Below, in pieces: positions 26,625-35,566 of a DNA stretch of 51,920 nucleotides. How positions within the stretch are numbered: the first letter of the stretch is position 1; each line of letters begins with the position of its first letter. The position numbers and the translations under genes are program-made. Where the stretch lies: contig JBBIJH010000002.1 in assembly GCA_037446075.1 (NCBI GenBank), positions 1-51,920 of the forward strand, written 5' to 3'. The DNA is from JBBIJH01 sp037446075. Its GTDB lineage: Bacteria; Bacteroidota; Ignavibacteria; UBA10030; JAHEZR01. The notes under the pieces are model-generated. The model was not told the origin of the DNA and ran no database searches. It was given only the letters and a program-made list of their open reading frames with translations.

Positions 26625-27041
26625 TCAAATGGAATACTTCTCAATAATCCAATCTGGAATCTTCTCGGCTCGTCCAGTTTTCAGACTAATCAGCGTATAG
26701 TGAAAATAGCCATCACAAACCAGCTTCCCATTGGACTTCTTGAAGATTTCAAAGGAAACCTTCACACCGTCGCTGACGATCTCATCGATCCACGTCCGTA
26801 CGACGAAGTGCTCGCCAAGCCCCAGCGCCCGCTTGTATTCGAGGTGAGCCGTCTTCGTGACCCAGCCGTATCCGAGCTTGAGAAATTCTTCCATTGGCAT
26901 CCTGTAGCAGCGCGACATCTGATCATAGCGTGCTGCCAGCACGTAATCGAAGTAGCGGCTATTGTGGACGTGTGCGTTCATGTCGAGGTCATCTGGTCGG
27001 ACTTGGAATTCGCTTTCGAACTTGGAGCGAGACAAAAACAT
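26625..27041 (-). CDS. Acyl-CoA thioesterase (hotdog fold, 4-HBA-CoA thioesterase-like)
   Basis: Hotdog-fold thioesterases hydrolyse acyl-CoA or acyl-ACP thioesters. The family pattern FQVRPDDLDMNAHVHNSRYF carries the conserved Asp and His-Asn region. The central helix and YKRALGLGEHFVVRTW follow. It is 138 residues long, the usual size, with AAGGAAAC before the ATG. The acyl substrate cannot be told. It is the first gene of a run that continues through FKBP to the esterase. Confidence 0.88.
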   Translation of the reverse strand: MFLSRSKFESEFQVRPDDLDMNAHVHNSRYFDYVLAARYDQMSRCYRMPMEEFLKLGYGWVTKTAHLEYKRALGLGEHFVVRTWIDEIVSDGVKVSFEIFKKSNGKLVCDGYFHYTLISLKTGRAEKIPDWIIEKYSI

Positions 27042-27127
27042 CGAAGTTTCCTTCTAGATCGGTAGTGAGAGAGGACGTCGAAAAGCCGGAGTCAAGGTAT
27101 GGAAATGAGGAAAGAGAAGCAAGTTAG

Positions 27128-27255
27128 GAAGTCATGAGCCGGAGACGAACCCCGGAGTTTTTCGACTTCTGTAGGGTTTTGGTCCCGGCACGCGGACCAA
27201 GAGGCCCGCCCCTAAGCTGTGGTGACCGACCACCGGGTGGTTAAGCCGGGAAATC
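27128..27255. ncRNA. Candidate structured RNA between korB and the thioesterase gene
   Basis: The 273-base gap holds nested complementary segments. TCCCGGC (27183-27189) pairs with GCCGGGA (27245-27251), enclosing two hairpins: GCGGACC/GGCCCGC with one mismatch, and ACCAC/GTGGT at 27229-27241. Beside it GAAGTC (27128-27133) pairs with GACTTC (27164-27169) around a T-arm-like CCGGA/CCCGG hairpin. No coding frame covers it. The strand cannot be decided. No known RNA family was recognised. Confidence 0.35.
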
Positions 27256-27314
27256 ATGGCAGGGGTCTGATGTCCCAGCTGCGGCGAGAAAAAAGTGGAC
27301 CTCGCTGACCGCTT

Positions 27315-28325
27315 CTACGTGACCTGCAACTCCGCAAAGAACGCACTCAAGTCCGCGTTCGCACGACCTTGAGCATCGGCGATGCGACGCAGGCCAGGGG
27401 GGCTTGTGAAGTAGGTCTTGATTCTCTGGTGAATTCTCTCTTCGTAGGTCGAGACAGTCTCGTTCTTCAAGAACACTCCGATTGGAATTTCGTCTCCCCA
27501 TTCCATCGACTTCTGCAGGAAGAGGTTCACCTTCTCCCGAATCTCCCCGTCCGAAGTCCCAGGTTTGATCAGCGGGTCATAGCCCCGCGATTCCAGCTTG
27601 TACACACGCGGGAGCGCTTTCCCTGTCGCCGGATCTTTTCTGTCCTCCCCTCCGTACCAGTCTTTCGTGTTGATATCGTTATACGTCGGGCACGGCTGGA
27701 GGACATCAATGTACGAGGAGCCTTTGTGCTGTATCCCCTGCTTTATCAATTCCTTCAGGTGTTTGACATCGTACGAATACCCGCGAGCGATGAACGTAAA
27801 GCCTGAAGCGAGCGCGAGCAGGAGCGGATTGACACCCTCGTTGATATTGGGCATCGGGAGTGACTTCGTCTTCACCCCAAGTTTGAGAGTCGGCGAAGCC
27901 TGCCCCTTTGTCAAGCCGTACACCCCGTTGTTGTAAAGGATGTAAGTGAAATCCACGTTGCGGCGACCGGCGTTCACAAAGTGGCCCACTCCGATTCCAA
28001 GACCGTCCCCATCTCCCCCCGTGCAGATGACGGTGAGATCAGGATTCGCGAGCTTTGCTCCGATCGCAAACGGGAGAGAACGACCGTGCAGTGTGTGAAT
28101 TCCGTTCACCCTCACAAAGTGAGGAGTCTTGCTCGAGCATCCAATCCCCGAAAAGATCACCGTCCGGTGTGGGGCAAGTTGCATCTCCATCAGGGCCATC
28201 TGCACCGCACTGAGGATCCCGAAATCTCCGCAGCCAGGACACCAATCGTTGTGATAGTCTGTCTTGTAGTCGACGAGGGATAGCTTCTTCGCTACAGGTT
28301 CAGCTACCTTGACTTCAAGCTCCAT
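27315..28325 (-). CDS. korB: 2-oxoacid:ferredoxin oxidoreductase, beta subunit
   Basis: This subunit binds thiamine diphosphate and a [4Fe-4S] cluster in the reversible, ferredoxin-linked oxidation of a 2-oxoacid such as 2-oxoglutarate. The N-terminal WCPGCGDFGI, then SGIGCSSKTPHFV and the later CPTYND supply cluster cysteines. The ThDP motif is GGDGDGLGIGVGHF followed by YNNGVYGLTKGQASPT. It is 336 residues long. Its start overlaps the 3' end of korA by 11 bases. Substrate (2-oxoglutarate versus another 2-oxoacid) is inferred from the two-subunit layout. Confidence 0.93.
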   Translation of the reverse strand: MELEVKVAEPVAKKLSLVDYKTDYHNDWCPGCGDFGILSAVQMALMEMQLAPHRTVIFSGIGCSSKTPHFVRVNGIHTLHGRSLPFAIGAKLANPDLTVICTGGDGDGLGIGVGHFVNAGRRNVDFTYILYNNGVYGLTKGQASPTLKLGVKTKSLPMPNINEGVNPLLLALASGFTFIARGYSYDVKHLKELIKQGIQHKGSSYIDVLQPCPTYNDINTKDWYGGEDRKDPATGKALPRVYKLESRGYDPLIKPGTSDGEIREKVNLFLQKSMEWGDEIPIGVFLKNETVSTYEERIHQRIKTYFTSPPGLRRIADAQGRANADLSAFFAELQVT

Positions 28326-30258
28326 GTCGCAAAACCACCTTTCTTGGGGATTGAGGGTTTGTCATAATCATTTTCACGCTTTGGTACACCTCATCACGCG
28401 AGATCGGACGACCGTTGTACTTCACCGCGAGATGATCCATTGCGATGCCAGTGTTTTGCCGGACTAACTTCGCAAACTGTCCCGAGTAGTTCATTTCCAC
28501 CGCGATCTTCCTTCTCGCACGGCTCAGCACACCTGTTACATAGTCCACGGGGAACGGATGGATGAGACGGACTTGCAAGAAGTTTACTTTTAGACCTTCA
28601 GCCTCCAGAAGCTCCAGCGCATCGACAATCGCGCCTTTCGGTGAACCCCAGCTTACAATCGTTGCGTCGGCTTCGCTTGGCCCGAAGAAATTCACACGCT
28701 CTGAGAGAGGGATCAGCTTATCCGCGGTTTCAAGCTTTTTCATCCGTTTCTCCATCATCCGGTCGCGGTTCTCCGGGTCTTCGGAGATATGGCCGACCTC
28801 GTCGTGTTCATCGCCGGTGTTCCAGATGATGGCCCCGGGTGTACCAAGAACTGCGCGCGGAGAAACTCCGTCTTCCACGAACTCAAATCTCTTGTAACCC
28901 CCGTTTCCAGCGAGTATTTCTCCATTTACGAGCTTGCCCCGGTTTATCTTTACTTGTTGAACGTCAAACATCGGACACGTTTGTGTACTGTTTGCTAGGG
29001 CTTTGTCCACTAGATGGATCACGGGGGTCTGAAACTGCTCGGCGTAGTTGAAGGCCCGGGCTGCATCGTAGAAAGCCTCCTCCATATCTCCGGATGCGAG
29101 AACGAGTCGAGGAAACTCACCATGAGCCGCATACAATGAGAAGAGCAGATCACTCTGCTCGTGCCGGGTAGGTAAGCCGGTTGCAGGACCGCCTCGAGAG
29201 TAGATCGTGATGACTACGGGGACTTCGTTCATTCCAGCCCAGCCCATTCCTTCCGCCATCAATGAGAATCCCGGCCCTGACGTGGCCGTCGCTGCGCGAG
29301 CGCCTGCCAGTGCAGCTCCCTCAGCCATCGTTACGGCTGCGATCTCATCCTCAGTCTGCACGACAACAATGGAACCCTCGTGGCCGTCCGCGCCGTCGCT
29401 CAGCTTGAAAGTCTCATGCGCCTCAAGATAAACGCTCTCGTCGCTTGCCGGAGTAATCGGATAGTAAGTTTGGAACGTACAGCCGCCAGCAAGTTTGCCA
29501 AGCGCCACCGCCTGCGTGCCTTGGAGATAGATTCTCTTTTCGTCGGTGACAATCTTTTTCAACTTCCACGGGAATTGAGCAGCGTAGTCTCTCTTGGCAA
29601 ACTCATAAGCCTTCTCTGCTGCTTTCACATTCATCCCAACTACCTTCTGTTTGCCTTTGAACTGCGACTCGATTCCTTTGACGATCATGTCAAAATCGAA
29701 TTCAAGCATCCCCATCGAGGCAACGACTGCCATCGTATTAATCGTCTTCCGAAGGCGCGTCGCAACCTCCTCACCCACCTCGGCTGTCAGTTCATCCAGA
29801 ATTTTACCAAATGGGATGGGATAAAGTTTGACGCCCCGTTGCTCGACAAGCTTCAGAATACCCTCCACGGTCGACGGAAGGCCCAGCGGCTTAAGCTCCT
29901 TCTCAATGCGCCCGGTAATCTCCTCTTCCAACGTCGGCACCCTTGATATTGAAGTCGAGATCAGCTCCGGGTCATAGAGGATTGCACCCCCACTGACCAC
30001 TTCTCCGTAGTGTCGGAATATCGTCTCCTCATCGAAAGTCACAAGCATATCCACAGTGTCGACATGTGAGCGGACTGGTTTTTCGTCCACTCGTACTTGA
30101 AAATAGCTGTGGGCGCCAATGATATTGGAGTAGTATTCTCTCTTCCCGTAGACCTGCAAGCCACCGATCGTACATGCTCGGCCGAAGATGTTGGCGGCTG
30201 AGTCCACTCCACTTCCTTGGGCACCGCCCGTCATCCAAGACAATTTGTTTAGTATCAT
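28315..30258 (-). CDS. korA: 2-oxoacid:ferredoxin oxidoreductase, fused gamma-alpha subunit
   Basis: The N-terminal ~200 residues are the gamma domain (WMTGGAQGSGVDSAANIF). The remainder is the alpha pyrimidine-binding domain with YPITPASDESVYLEAHE, QTEDEIAAVTMAEGAALAG and TATSGPGFSLMAEGMGWAG. With korB it forms the two-subunit enzyme used in reductive or ferredoxin-linked TCA metabolism. The ATG at 30258 follows GAGAAGGGAAAAC and is preferred to an upstream start 18 codons earlier; this gives about 647 residues. A promoter at 30346-30374 precedes it, and a GC-rich hairpin (30287-30306) lies in the leader. Confidence 0.93.
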   Translation of the reverse strand: MILNKLSWMTGGAQGSGVDSAANIFGRACTIGGLQVYGKREYYSNIIGAHSYFQVRVDEKPVRSHVDTVDMLVTFDEETIFRHYGEVVSGGAILYDPELISTSISRVPTLEEEITGRIEKELKPLGLPSTVEGILKLVEQRGVKLYPIPFGKILDELTAEVGEEVATRLRKTINTMAVVASMGMLEFDFDMIVKGIESQFKGKQKVVGMNVKAAEKAYEFAKRDYAAQFPWKLKKIVTDEKRIYLQGTQAVALGKLAGGCTFQTYYPITPASDESVYLEAHETFKLSDGADGHEGSIVVVQTEDEIAAVTMAEGAALAGARAATATSGPGFSLMAEGMGWAGMNEVPVVITIYSRGGPATGLPTRHEQSDLLFSLYAAHGEFPRLVLASGDMEEAFYDAARAFNYAEQFQTPVIHLVDKALANSTQTCPMFDVQQVKINRGKLVNGEILAGNGGYKRFEFVEDGVSPRAVLGTPGAIIWNTGDEHDEVGHISEDPENRDRMMEKRMKKLETADKLIPLSERVNFFGPSEADATIVSWGSPKGAIVDALELLEAEGLKVNFLQVRLIHPFPVDYVTGVLSRARRKIAVEMNYSGQFAKLVRQNTGIAMDHLAVKYNGRPISRDEVYQSVKMIMTNPQSPRKVVLRHGA

Positions 30259-30345
30259 GTTTTCCCTTCTCTCACTTTTGAGATTCAGGCGGCCTTCTCG
30301 CCGCCTTCCCATTCTGGGGAACGTTCAATTCCTAAAATCGATAGC

Positions 30346-30374
30346 AATATAGCGAATGATTCTCAGGAATGCAA
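30346..30374 (-). promoter_or_regulatory. Putative promoter of korA-korB
   Basis: On the minus strand TTGCAT and TATATT are separated by 17 bases. The resulting leader of about 80 bases contains the hairpin AGGCGGC/GCCGCCT at 30287-30306. Confidence 0.55.
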
Positions 30375-30516
30375 ATGATTTCCTTACGTGGGAAGCTGCG
30401 TTGAAAATTTCAACAAGACTATTATCTCGATGGGTTCCCTCCGGTTGCAATTCCAAAAGTTTTCCGATATCATTGATGGCACAGAAGCCGCAATCGGTAA
30501 GCTAACCTCTGGGTAA

Positions 30517-31455
30517 ATGGAGGAACTCACTCCCGCCCACTACTTACGAAGCCTCATGGCGATTCATCCATTCCTCCTGCGCTTGAAAAGCGGTCGCCTC
30601 ATCTCCGACGGTGCGATGGGAACGGAACTTCTCAGGCGAGGTCTCCCACCCGGACACTGTCCTGAGGAATTCAATCTCACCCATCCCGAAATTGTAAGCC
30701 AGATCTATCAAGACTACTATGAAGCTGGGTCGGATTTGGTGTCGACGAACTCCTTCGGGGGAAATCGATTTAGATTAAAAGAATTTGGACTGGAATCTCG
30801 AACGTCGGAATTTTGCAAACTTGCGGCACGAACCGCGAGTGAAGTTCGTCCTGATGGAAAGTTCATCGCAGGTTCGATTGGGCCGACGGGTCAAATCCTT
30901 GAACCCATAGGAACTACCTCCCTCAAAGACATTGAGGACGCTTTTAAAGAGCAGGCGGCAGCTTTGGCGGAGGGAGGTGTGGACCTGTTCATCGTTGAGA
31001 CGATGATGGCCGTCGAGGAAGCTGAGTTAGCGATCCGCGCGGTGAAGGAAGCCACCAGCTTGCCCGTCGCTGCCACGATGACATTCGAGCGTGGACCAAG
31101 AGGGTTTCGGACGATGTGGGGTGTAGACATCCCCAAGGCTGTTCAAAGACTGACCGATGCCGGAGCCGATCTCATTGGCGCCAATTGCGGCCGAGGATTC
31201 GATGAGATGATAGGGATAATTCAAGAAATGCGGCCGCTCACTCAGAAGCCGATCCTTGCCCAGCCGAATGCCGGACTGCCGAGTTGGTCGGAGGGAAAGG
31301 CGGTGTACTCCGAAACCCCCGACTCGATTAAGCCGAAAGTTGAGGCTTTGTTGCGTAGCGGGGTCGACATCATTGGCGGATGTTGCGGAACCACGCCCGA
31401 GCACATTCGAGTGATTCGGCAAGTTGCCGACTCCTTTGGCAGCAAGAAGATTTGA
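30517..31455 (+). CDS. Homocysteine S-methyltransferase family protein
   Basis: The family transfers a methyl group to homocysteine, making methionine; members include MmuM, betaine-homocysteine methyltransferase and the N-terminal domain of MetH. ISDGAMGTELLRRGL, FNLTHPEIVSQIYQDYYEAG and TNSFGGNRFRL are typical. The zinc cysteines appear in GANCGRG and GGCCGTTPEH. It is a stand-alone domain of 312 residues, so the methyl donor is not known. Start is uncertain: ATG at 30517 lacks a clear ribosome-binding site, and an ATG 13 codons later (30556, MAIHPFLLRL) is equally possible. Confidence 0.9.
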   Translation: MEELTPAHYLRSLMAIHPFLLRLKSGRLISDGAMGTELLRRGLPPGHCPEEFNLTHPEIVSQIYQDYYEAGSDLVSTNSFGGNRFRLKEFGLESRTSEFCKLAARTASEVRPDGKFIAGSIGPTGQILEPIGTTSLKDIEDAFKEQAAALAEGGVDLFIVETMMAVEEAELAIRAVKEATSLPVAATMTFERGPRGFRTMWGVDIPKAVQRLTDAGADLIGANCGRGFDEMIGIIQEMRPLTQKPILAQPNAGLPSWSEGKAVYSETPDSIKPKVEALLRSGVDIIGGCCGTTPEHIRVIRQVADSFGSKKI

Positions 31456-31531
31456 TTTTCCATGTCGTTCTTACTAGTTTTCCACCACGAAATTCTCATG
31501 CCGAAGTGCATCAATGTCTCATGGAGGATCT

Positions 31532-33091
31532 ATGCGACCCCAGACGCTGTGTGATGTCTGTGCTCTTCTGCTCGTTTTTCTTTCGGCCTGCAGAAGCTAT
31601 GAGCAGTCACCCGTTTCTTCTCCCTCGAATCAGCTCGGTATCCCGTCACTGACCAAAGGTCCAGAACAGAAAAGTTCGCTCGACCTCATCGAAGAAGATT
31701 ACTCAAGCGGAGTCCTCGATAAGAACAATGCAAACTTGTACCGCGAGTATGCCGTCTCCGCCCCCGAGAAGCTTCCGCCGAAATATCGATCGGATGTGAG
31801 AGGCAAGGATGCAACTTACTCAATGGTTCAGATGGCACAAGAGTGGAAAGAGCTTTCGAAATCCACTCAGCAGGAAATCCTTGATCTTCGTGGTACTGGT
31901 TTCGGCAATTTGAAAGAGACAGTGGAGACTCAACATTTCATCCTCCATTACACGACGGAGAGCAATTTCTCCGTCCCACTTCAAGACATTAACAAGAATG
32001 GGATACCGGATTACATCGATATCGCTGCAAAGAGTTGGGAGGATGCCTGGAATCGCGACATCATTCAGCTTGGATACCCAGCCCCGAAGGGGACTCCAGA
32101 ACAGAAACTCCACATCTACTACAAGGACATTCTTTATTATGGCTACACTGTGCCTGAGAACCTTGAGGTGCTGAATAGATCACCAGTGCCTCTGGGCACA
32201 GCTTCTGCCTGGATCGTGATCGAGAACGATTTCTATGGCTTCCCCCCAAACGACGAAGACCTGACGGGGCTCGAGACCATCCGCAGCGGCGCATTGAAAG
32301 TGACCCAGGCTCATGAATTCATGCACGCCAGTCAATTCAATATTAATGTCTATCAGTCAGGATGGCTTCTCGAGTCGCATGCGACCTGGAACGAGGATAT
32401 GGTCTACGATCACATAAACGATTGGCACTGGTACATCAATCGCTTCCTCCGAGCTCCGGACTACCCGATCTTCAATCGCTTTGTCTACGGCGCCGCATTC
32501 TTCATGCACTATCTCAGCGAGACGTATGGTACGGACGTTCCTCGGCAGATCTGGTTCGCAGCGAGAACTCGCACTACCGCCGAAGCAATCCGTGATGCCG
32601 CTCTCGGCGGTTCTTGGGAGGCGATGAAAGCATTCGCACCGGCAGAATATCTCCTGGATATTTCAGACTTCACAATAGATCCGGGCTCGATCATTCCTGG
32701 TCCAAAAAACTACATCAGAGCCACGCATGATCTCTATCCTGTGTTCGTCGAGGTCCCACCGAGTACGAATCGAGTACCGAATAGAGCGCCATGGGGCCTT
32801 GGCGCTAATTTTATTGACTTCCTCCCGAATGGCTTGGGCACTTTGTCAGTAGGTTTTGACGGCGCGGATGGCTACGCTTGGCGGGCTTTCGTTGTTGCCA
32901 GCCCGGACAGAGGCACGAAGCCAACAGTAATCGAAATTGGCTTGAATGGTGGCTCGGCTGGCTCTATAACAATCTCGGGTTTCGGAAGCAAGTGGAGCAA
33001 AGTGAGCCTCGTACCGACCATTGCAGGTCAAGACGGAGTGGAAGTCCCTTATTCATACTCAGCGGTGCTCGTGCCCAGGGCGGGATCCTGA
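31532..33091 (+). CDS. MXAN_6640-like metalloprotease lipoprotein
   Basis: A lipoprotein signal with lipobox FLSAC is followed by a long secreted domain. The zinc motif QAHEFMHASQFN with the third ligand in WLLESHATWNED fits the putative MXAN_6640 metalloprotease family. A calcium-type loop DINKNGIPDYID precedes it, as in that family. The last ~180 residues look like a beta-sandwich. The start ATG at 31532 has GGAGG four bases upstream; 519 residues. The target is unknown. Confidence 0.82.
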   Translation: MRPQTLCDVCALLLVFLSACRSYEQSPVSSPSNQLGIPSLTKGPEQKSSLDLIEEDYSSGVLDKNNANLYREYAVSAPEKLPPKYRSDVRGKDATYSMVQMAQEWKELSKSTQQEILDLRGTGFGNLKETVETQHFILHYTTESNFSVPLQDINKNGIPDYIDIAAKSWEDAWNRDIIQLGYPAPKGTPEQKLHIYYKDILYYGYTVPENLEVLNRSPVPLGTASAWIVIENDFYGFPPNDEDLTGLETIRSGALKVTQAHEFMHASQFNINVYQSGWLLESHATWNEDMVYDHINDWHWYINRFLRAPDYPIFNRFVYGAAFFMHYLSETYGTDVPRQIWFAARTRTTAEAIRDAALGGSWEAMKAFAPAEYLLDISDFTIDPGSIIPGPKNYIRATHDLYPVFVEVPPSTNRVPNRAPWGLGANFIDFLPNGLGTLSVGFDGADGYAWRAFVVASPDRGTKPTVIEIGLNGGSAGSITISGFGSKWSKVSLVPTIAGQDGVEVPYSYSAVLVPRAGS

Positions 33092-33282
33092 TTTGTGTTT
33101 AGAATGGGGGCAGCTGAAATTCTCAGATGCAACCCGAACCTTTTCCCCGTTGGGAGCGTCTAATCAACACAAGAGCGGGAGCGTAGAACTCCAAGGGAGC
33201 CCTCCGCATCCGATCGACAAGAGCCGCGCATGACATTCTACAATCCTTTTATCCCTCTCACCATTTCAATGGAGGACTCATA

Positions 33283-35007
33283 ATGAAGAGAAATCTTGTC
33301 TTCGTGCTGCTTCTTGTAGTTCTCTCCGTAACCTTCACACTCGCGCTGAACGCCCAGGTGGCTGCGCAGATGCAGGAGAAGTTCGACACCGCCGCCGTCT
33401 CGAAGATCAAGGACGAAGGCATGAATCGCTCTCAGGTTATGGAGATTCTGAGCTACCTGACAGACGTGTATGGACCGAGACTCACGGGTTCTCCCGAGTA
33501 TAAGCAGGCCGCCGAATGGGCTGCGAGTAAAATGAAGCAGATGGGTCTTGAGAATGTACACTTCGATAAGTGGGGACCTTTCGGAAAAGGTTGGACCCTA
33601 AAACGTTTCTCGGCCCACGTAACAAGCCCGCGTGTGATTCCGCTGATTGCCTATCCGAAGGCGTGGACTCCCGGCACAAAGGGAACCTTGAAAGCCGATG
33701 TCGCGTACCTGGACGTGAAAAAGGAAGAGGACTTTGCAAAGTACAAAGGCCAGCTCAAGGGAAAAATTGTTCTGGTCAGCGATCCGCGGGAAATCAAAGC
33801 GCACTTTGAACCGGAAGGCCGGCGCCTGGCAGATTCAAGTCTATTGAGATTAGCTAACGCAGGCATGCCCCTTCCCACTCCGCGAAGACGGGGGCCTCAG
33901 ATCAGTCCAGCGATGGGAGATTCAGCGATGAGGGCGATGATGCGTCAATTCATGCCGAACATGGACTCGGCGGCAATCGAGCGGGCGGTCCAAGCTCAAA
34001 GGATCGGACCGAGAAAGATTGAATTTTGTCAGAATGAAGGGGCGGCGCTTATACTCGACATTGGACGTGGCGACGGGGGGACCCTGTTCGTCCAGAGCGC
34101 GACAGTGCCGCAGCCACCAGGCACTCCCTTTGACCAGCGTGTAGGCCCGTATAGCGAGAAGGCTCCGAAGATTGTGCCTCAAGTGACTGTCGCCGCTGAG
34201 CACTATAACCGGATGATCCGGATGATTGAAAAAGGACAGAAGCTGACGATGGAGGTAGCGCTTGACGTTGAGTTCACTCCTGTGGATTCAGGAATGAACG
34301 TCATTGGAGAAATCCCCGGGACGGATCTGAAAGATGAGATCGTGATGGTCGGCGCTCACTTCGACTCATGGCATGCGGGGACTGGCGCGACGGATAACGC
34401 GACGGGATCCGCTGTGTGCCTGGAAGCGATGCGTATCCTCAGAGCACTTGACCTGAAACCTCGTCGAACCATTCGCATCGGACTCTGGGGCGGAGAAGAA
34501 CAGGGGCTTTTGGGTTCGCGTGCCTATGTCTCAAAGTATTTTGCAGAGCGCGAGGGTGGAATGATGAGCATGATGACGGGTGGGAGCGGAGCAGTGAAGA
34601 CAAAGCCAGCCCACGAGAAATTCTCCGTCTACTTCAACCATGATAATGGTACAGGCAAGGTGCGTGGGGTGTACATGCAAGGAAACGAAGCGGCTCGCTC
34701 CATTTTCCGATAATGGCTGACGCCCTTCGAGGCCTTAGGGGCCTCAACACTTTCTCTCTCCAACACTGGCGGAACGGATCACCTCTCCTTCGATGCTGTG
34801 GGGCTTCCCGGATTCCAGTTTATTCAAGATCCTGTCGAATACGAATCCCGCACGCATCACTCGAACATGGACGTCTATGACCGTGCGCAAGAGGAAGATT
34901 TAAAGCAAGCCGCGGTGATCATGGCGGCGTTCGCATACAACGCCGCGATGAGGGATCAGAAATTCCCACGAAAGCCGATGCCGACGCCTCCAGCTGGGGC
35001 CCAATAG
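33283..35007 (+). CDS. M28-family metallopeptidase, interrupted by in-frame TAA
   Basis: A signal peptide (MKRNLVFVLLLVVLSVTFTL) is followed by a zinc aminopeptidase. Ligands are in VGAHFDSWHAGTGATDNATG (first His and bridging Asp), GGEEQG (catalytic Glu and Glu ligand) and THHSNMD (last His). A protease-associated insertion separates the N-terminal half. A TAA at 34711-34713 stops reading after 476 residues, before the last zinc ligand. The same frame then continues for 97 codons (WLTPFEALGASTLSLSNTGG...) with normal M28 content to a natural stop at 35007. The stop thus replaces one sense codon (CAA or GAA), giving 574 residues if read through. It is preceded by GGAGG. Confidence 0.9.
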
Positions 35008-35061
35008 GAAACATCGTGCGGCGCTTCGCATTCATCCAACGGAGAATCCAAGCGCTGAAGG

Positions 35062-35109
35062 AAAGTGCGACGCACTCCGATGGACTCTTTGGAGTCTGCC
35101 GCACTTTTT
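35062..35109 (+). terminator. Terminator after the M28 peptidase gene
   Basis: AAAGTGCG (35062-35069) pairs with CGCACTTT (35100-35107), enclosing a GACTC/GAGTC inner hairpin, and is followed by TTTTTC. It sits 55 bases after the M28 stop. Confidence 0.7.
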
Positions 35110-35113
35110 CTTC

Positions 35114-35241
35114 GGACTGTTCAGTCAGGCGGAGTGCGACAGTCCATTGTCGCTCGTGAACACGAAACGACAGTCTCGCCCCCTGGCGAGAGGTTATTTG
35201 TGGACAGGACTAGAAGCGATGTCCGCCATCCTTTTGGCGGA
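35114..35241. repeat. Run of four hairpins between M28 and tRNA-Phe
   Basis: Inverted repeats follow one another: GGACTGT/ACAGTCC (35114-35145), TGTCG...CGACA with inner CGTG/CACG (35148-35172), CTCGCC/GGCGAG (35175-35190) and TCCGCC/GGCGGA (35222-35241). The last resembles the hairpin at 35434-35454. No gene overlaps. It may be REP-like elements or a structured transcript. Confidence 0.55.
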
Positions 35242-35254
35242 GAACTGGCGACAC
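35200..35254 (-). repeat. Partial duplicate of the tRNA-Phe 3' end, split by a hairpin
   Basis: GTGGACAGG and GAACTGGCGACAC occur here (35200-35208 and 35242-35254) and again in the functional tRNA-Phe region (35296-35304 and 35314-35326). In this copy they are separated by an insertion that contains the TCCGCC/GGCGGA hairpin. This looks like a tRNA 3'-end duplication, such as is left by integrating elements. Confidence 0.5.
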
Positions 35255-35296
35255 CCCCTAAAAGAAAAAGGTGGAACCCTGACGTTCCAACTTTCG

Positions 35297-35369
35297 TGGA
35301 CAGGGCCAGAATCGAACTGGCGACACACGGCTTTTCAGGCCGTTGCTCTACCGACTGAGCTACCTGTCC
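35297..35369 (-). tRNA. tRNA-Phe (GAA anticodon)
   Basis: The minus strand folds as a cloverleaf. The acceptor is GGACAGG/CCTGTCC, the anticodon stem ACGGC/GCCGT has loop CTGAAAA (anticodon GAA), and the T-arm has CCAGTTCGATTCTGG. The CCA end is not encoded. Confidence 0.94.
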
Positions 35370-35370
35370 G

Positions 35371-35454
35371 AAAATTTCTGAATCTTAGTGAGTGAGCGAA
35401 ACGAACGAAGCTAAGTTCATGAAATTTTCAGGATCCCGCCATCTTCTGGCGGGA
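35371..35454. repeat. Imperfect palindrome and hairpin beside tRNA-Phe
   Basis: AAAATTTC (35371-35378) and CTTAG pair with CTAAG and GAAATTTT (35421-35428) around a CGAAACGAACGAAG spacer. It is followed by the hairpin TCCCGCC/GGCGGGA (35434-35454). The latter resembles the hairpin at 35222-35241 across the tRNA. Confidence 0.5.
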
Positions 35455-35566
35455 CCCGAAATGTAGTGCTCACCGCAGATTAATCTTAGCAATCTTTTCC
35501 TGGAAAATCAATAACCGACCCACAGAGAGGATGGATCCGACGTATGAGGTGCGCTCCATCCCTCCG

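Noticed and set aside
27128..27175. tRNA on the minus strand because of a T-arm-like hairpin
   Set aside because: The acceptor and anticodon arms are missing.
30401..30428. Promoter TTGAAA before the homocysteine methyltransferase gene
   Set aside because: The -10 match is poor and spacing is off.
1..35007. Reassigned stop codon
   Set aside because: The three suspect stops are TAG, TGA and TAA, and ordinary genes in the window end in all three, so no single reassignment explains them.
35062..35454. CRISPR array
   Set aside because: Hairpins differ in sequence and spacing, and no repeat unit or cas gene is present.
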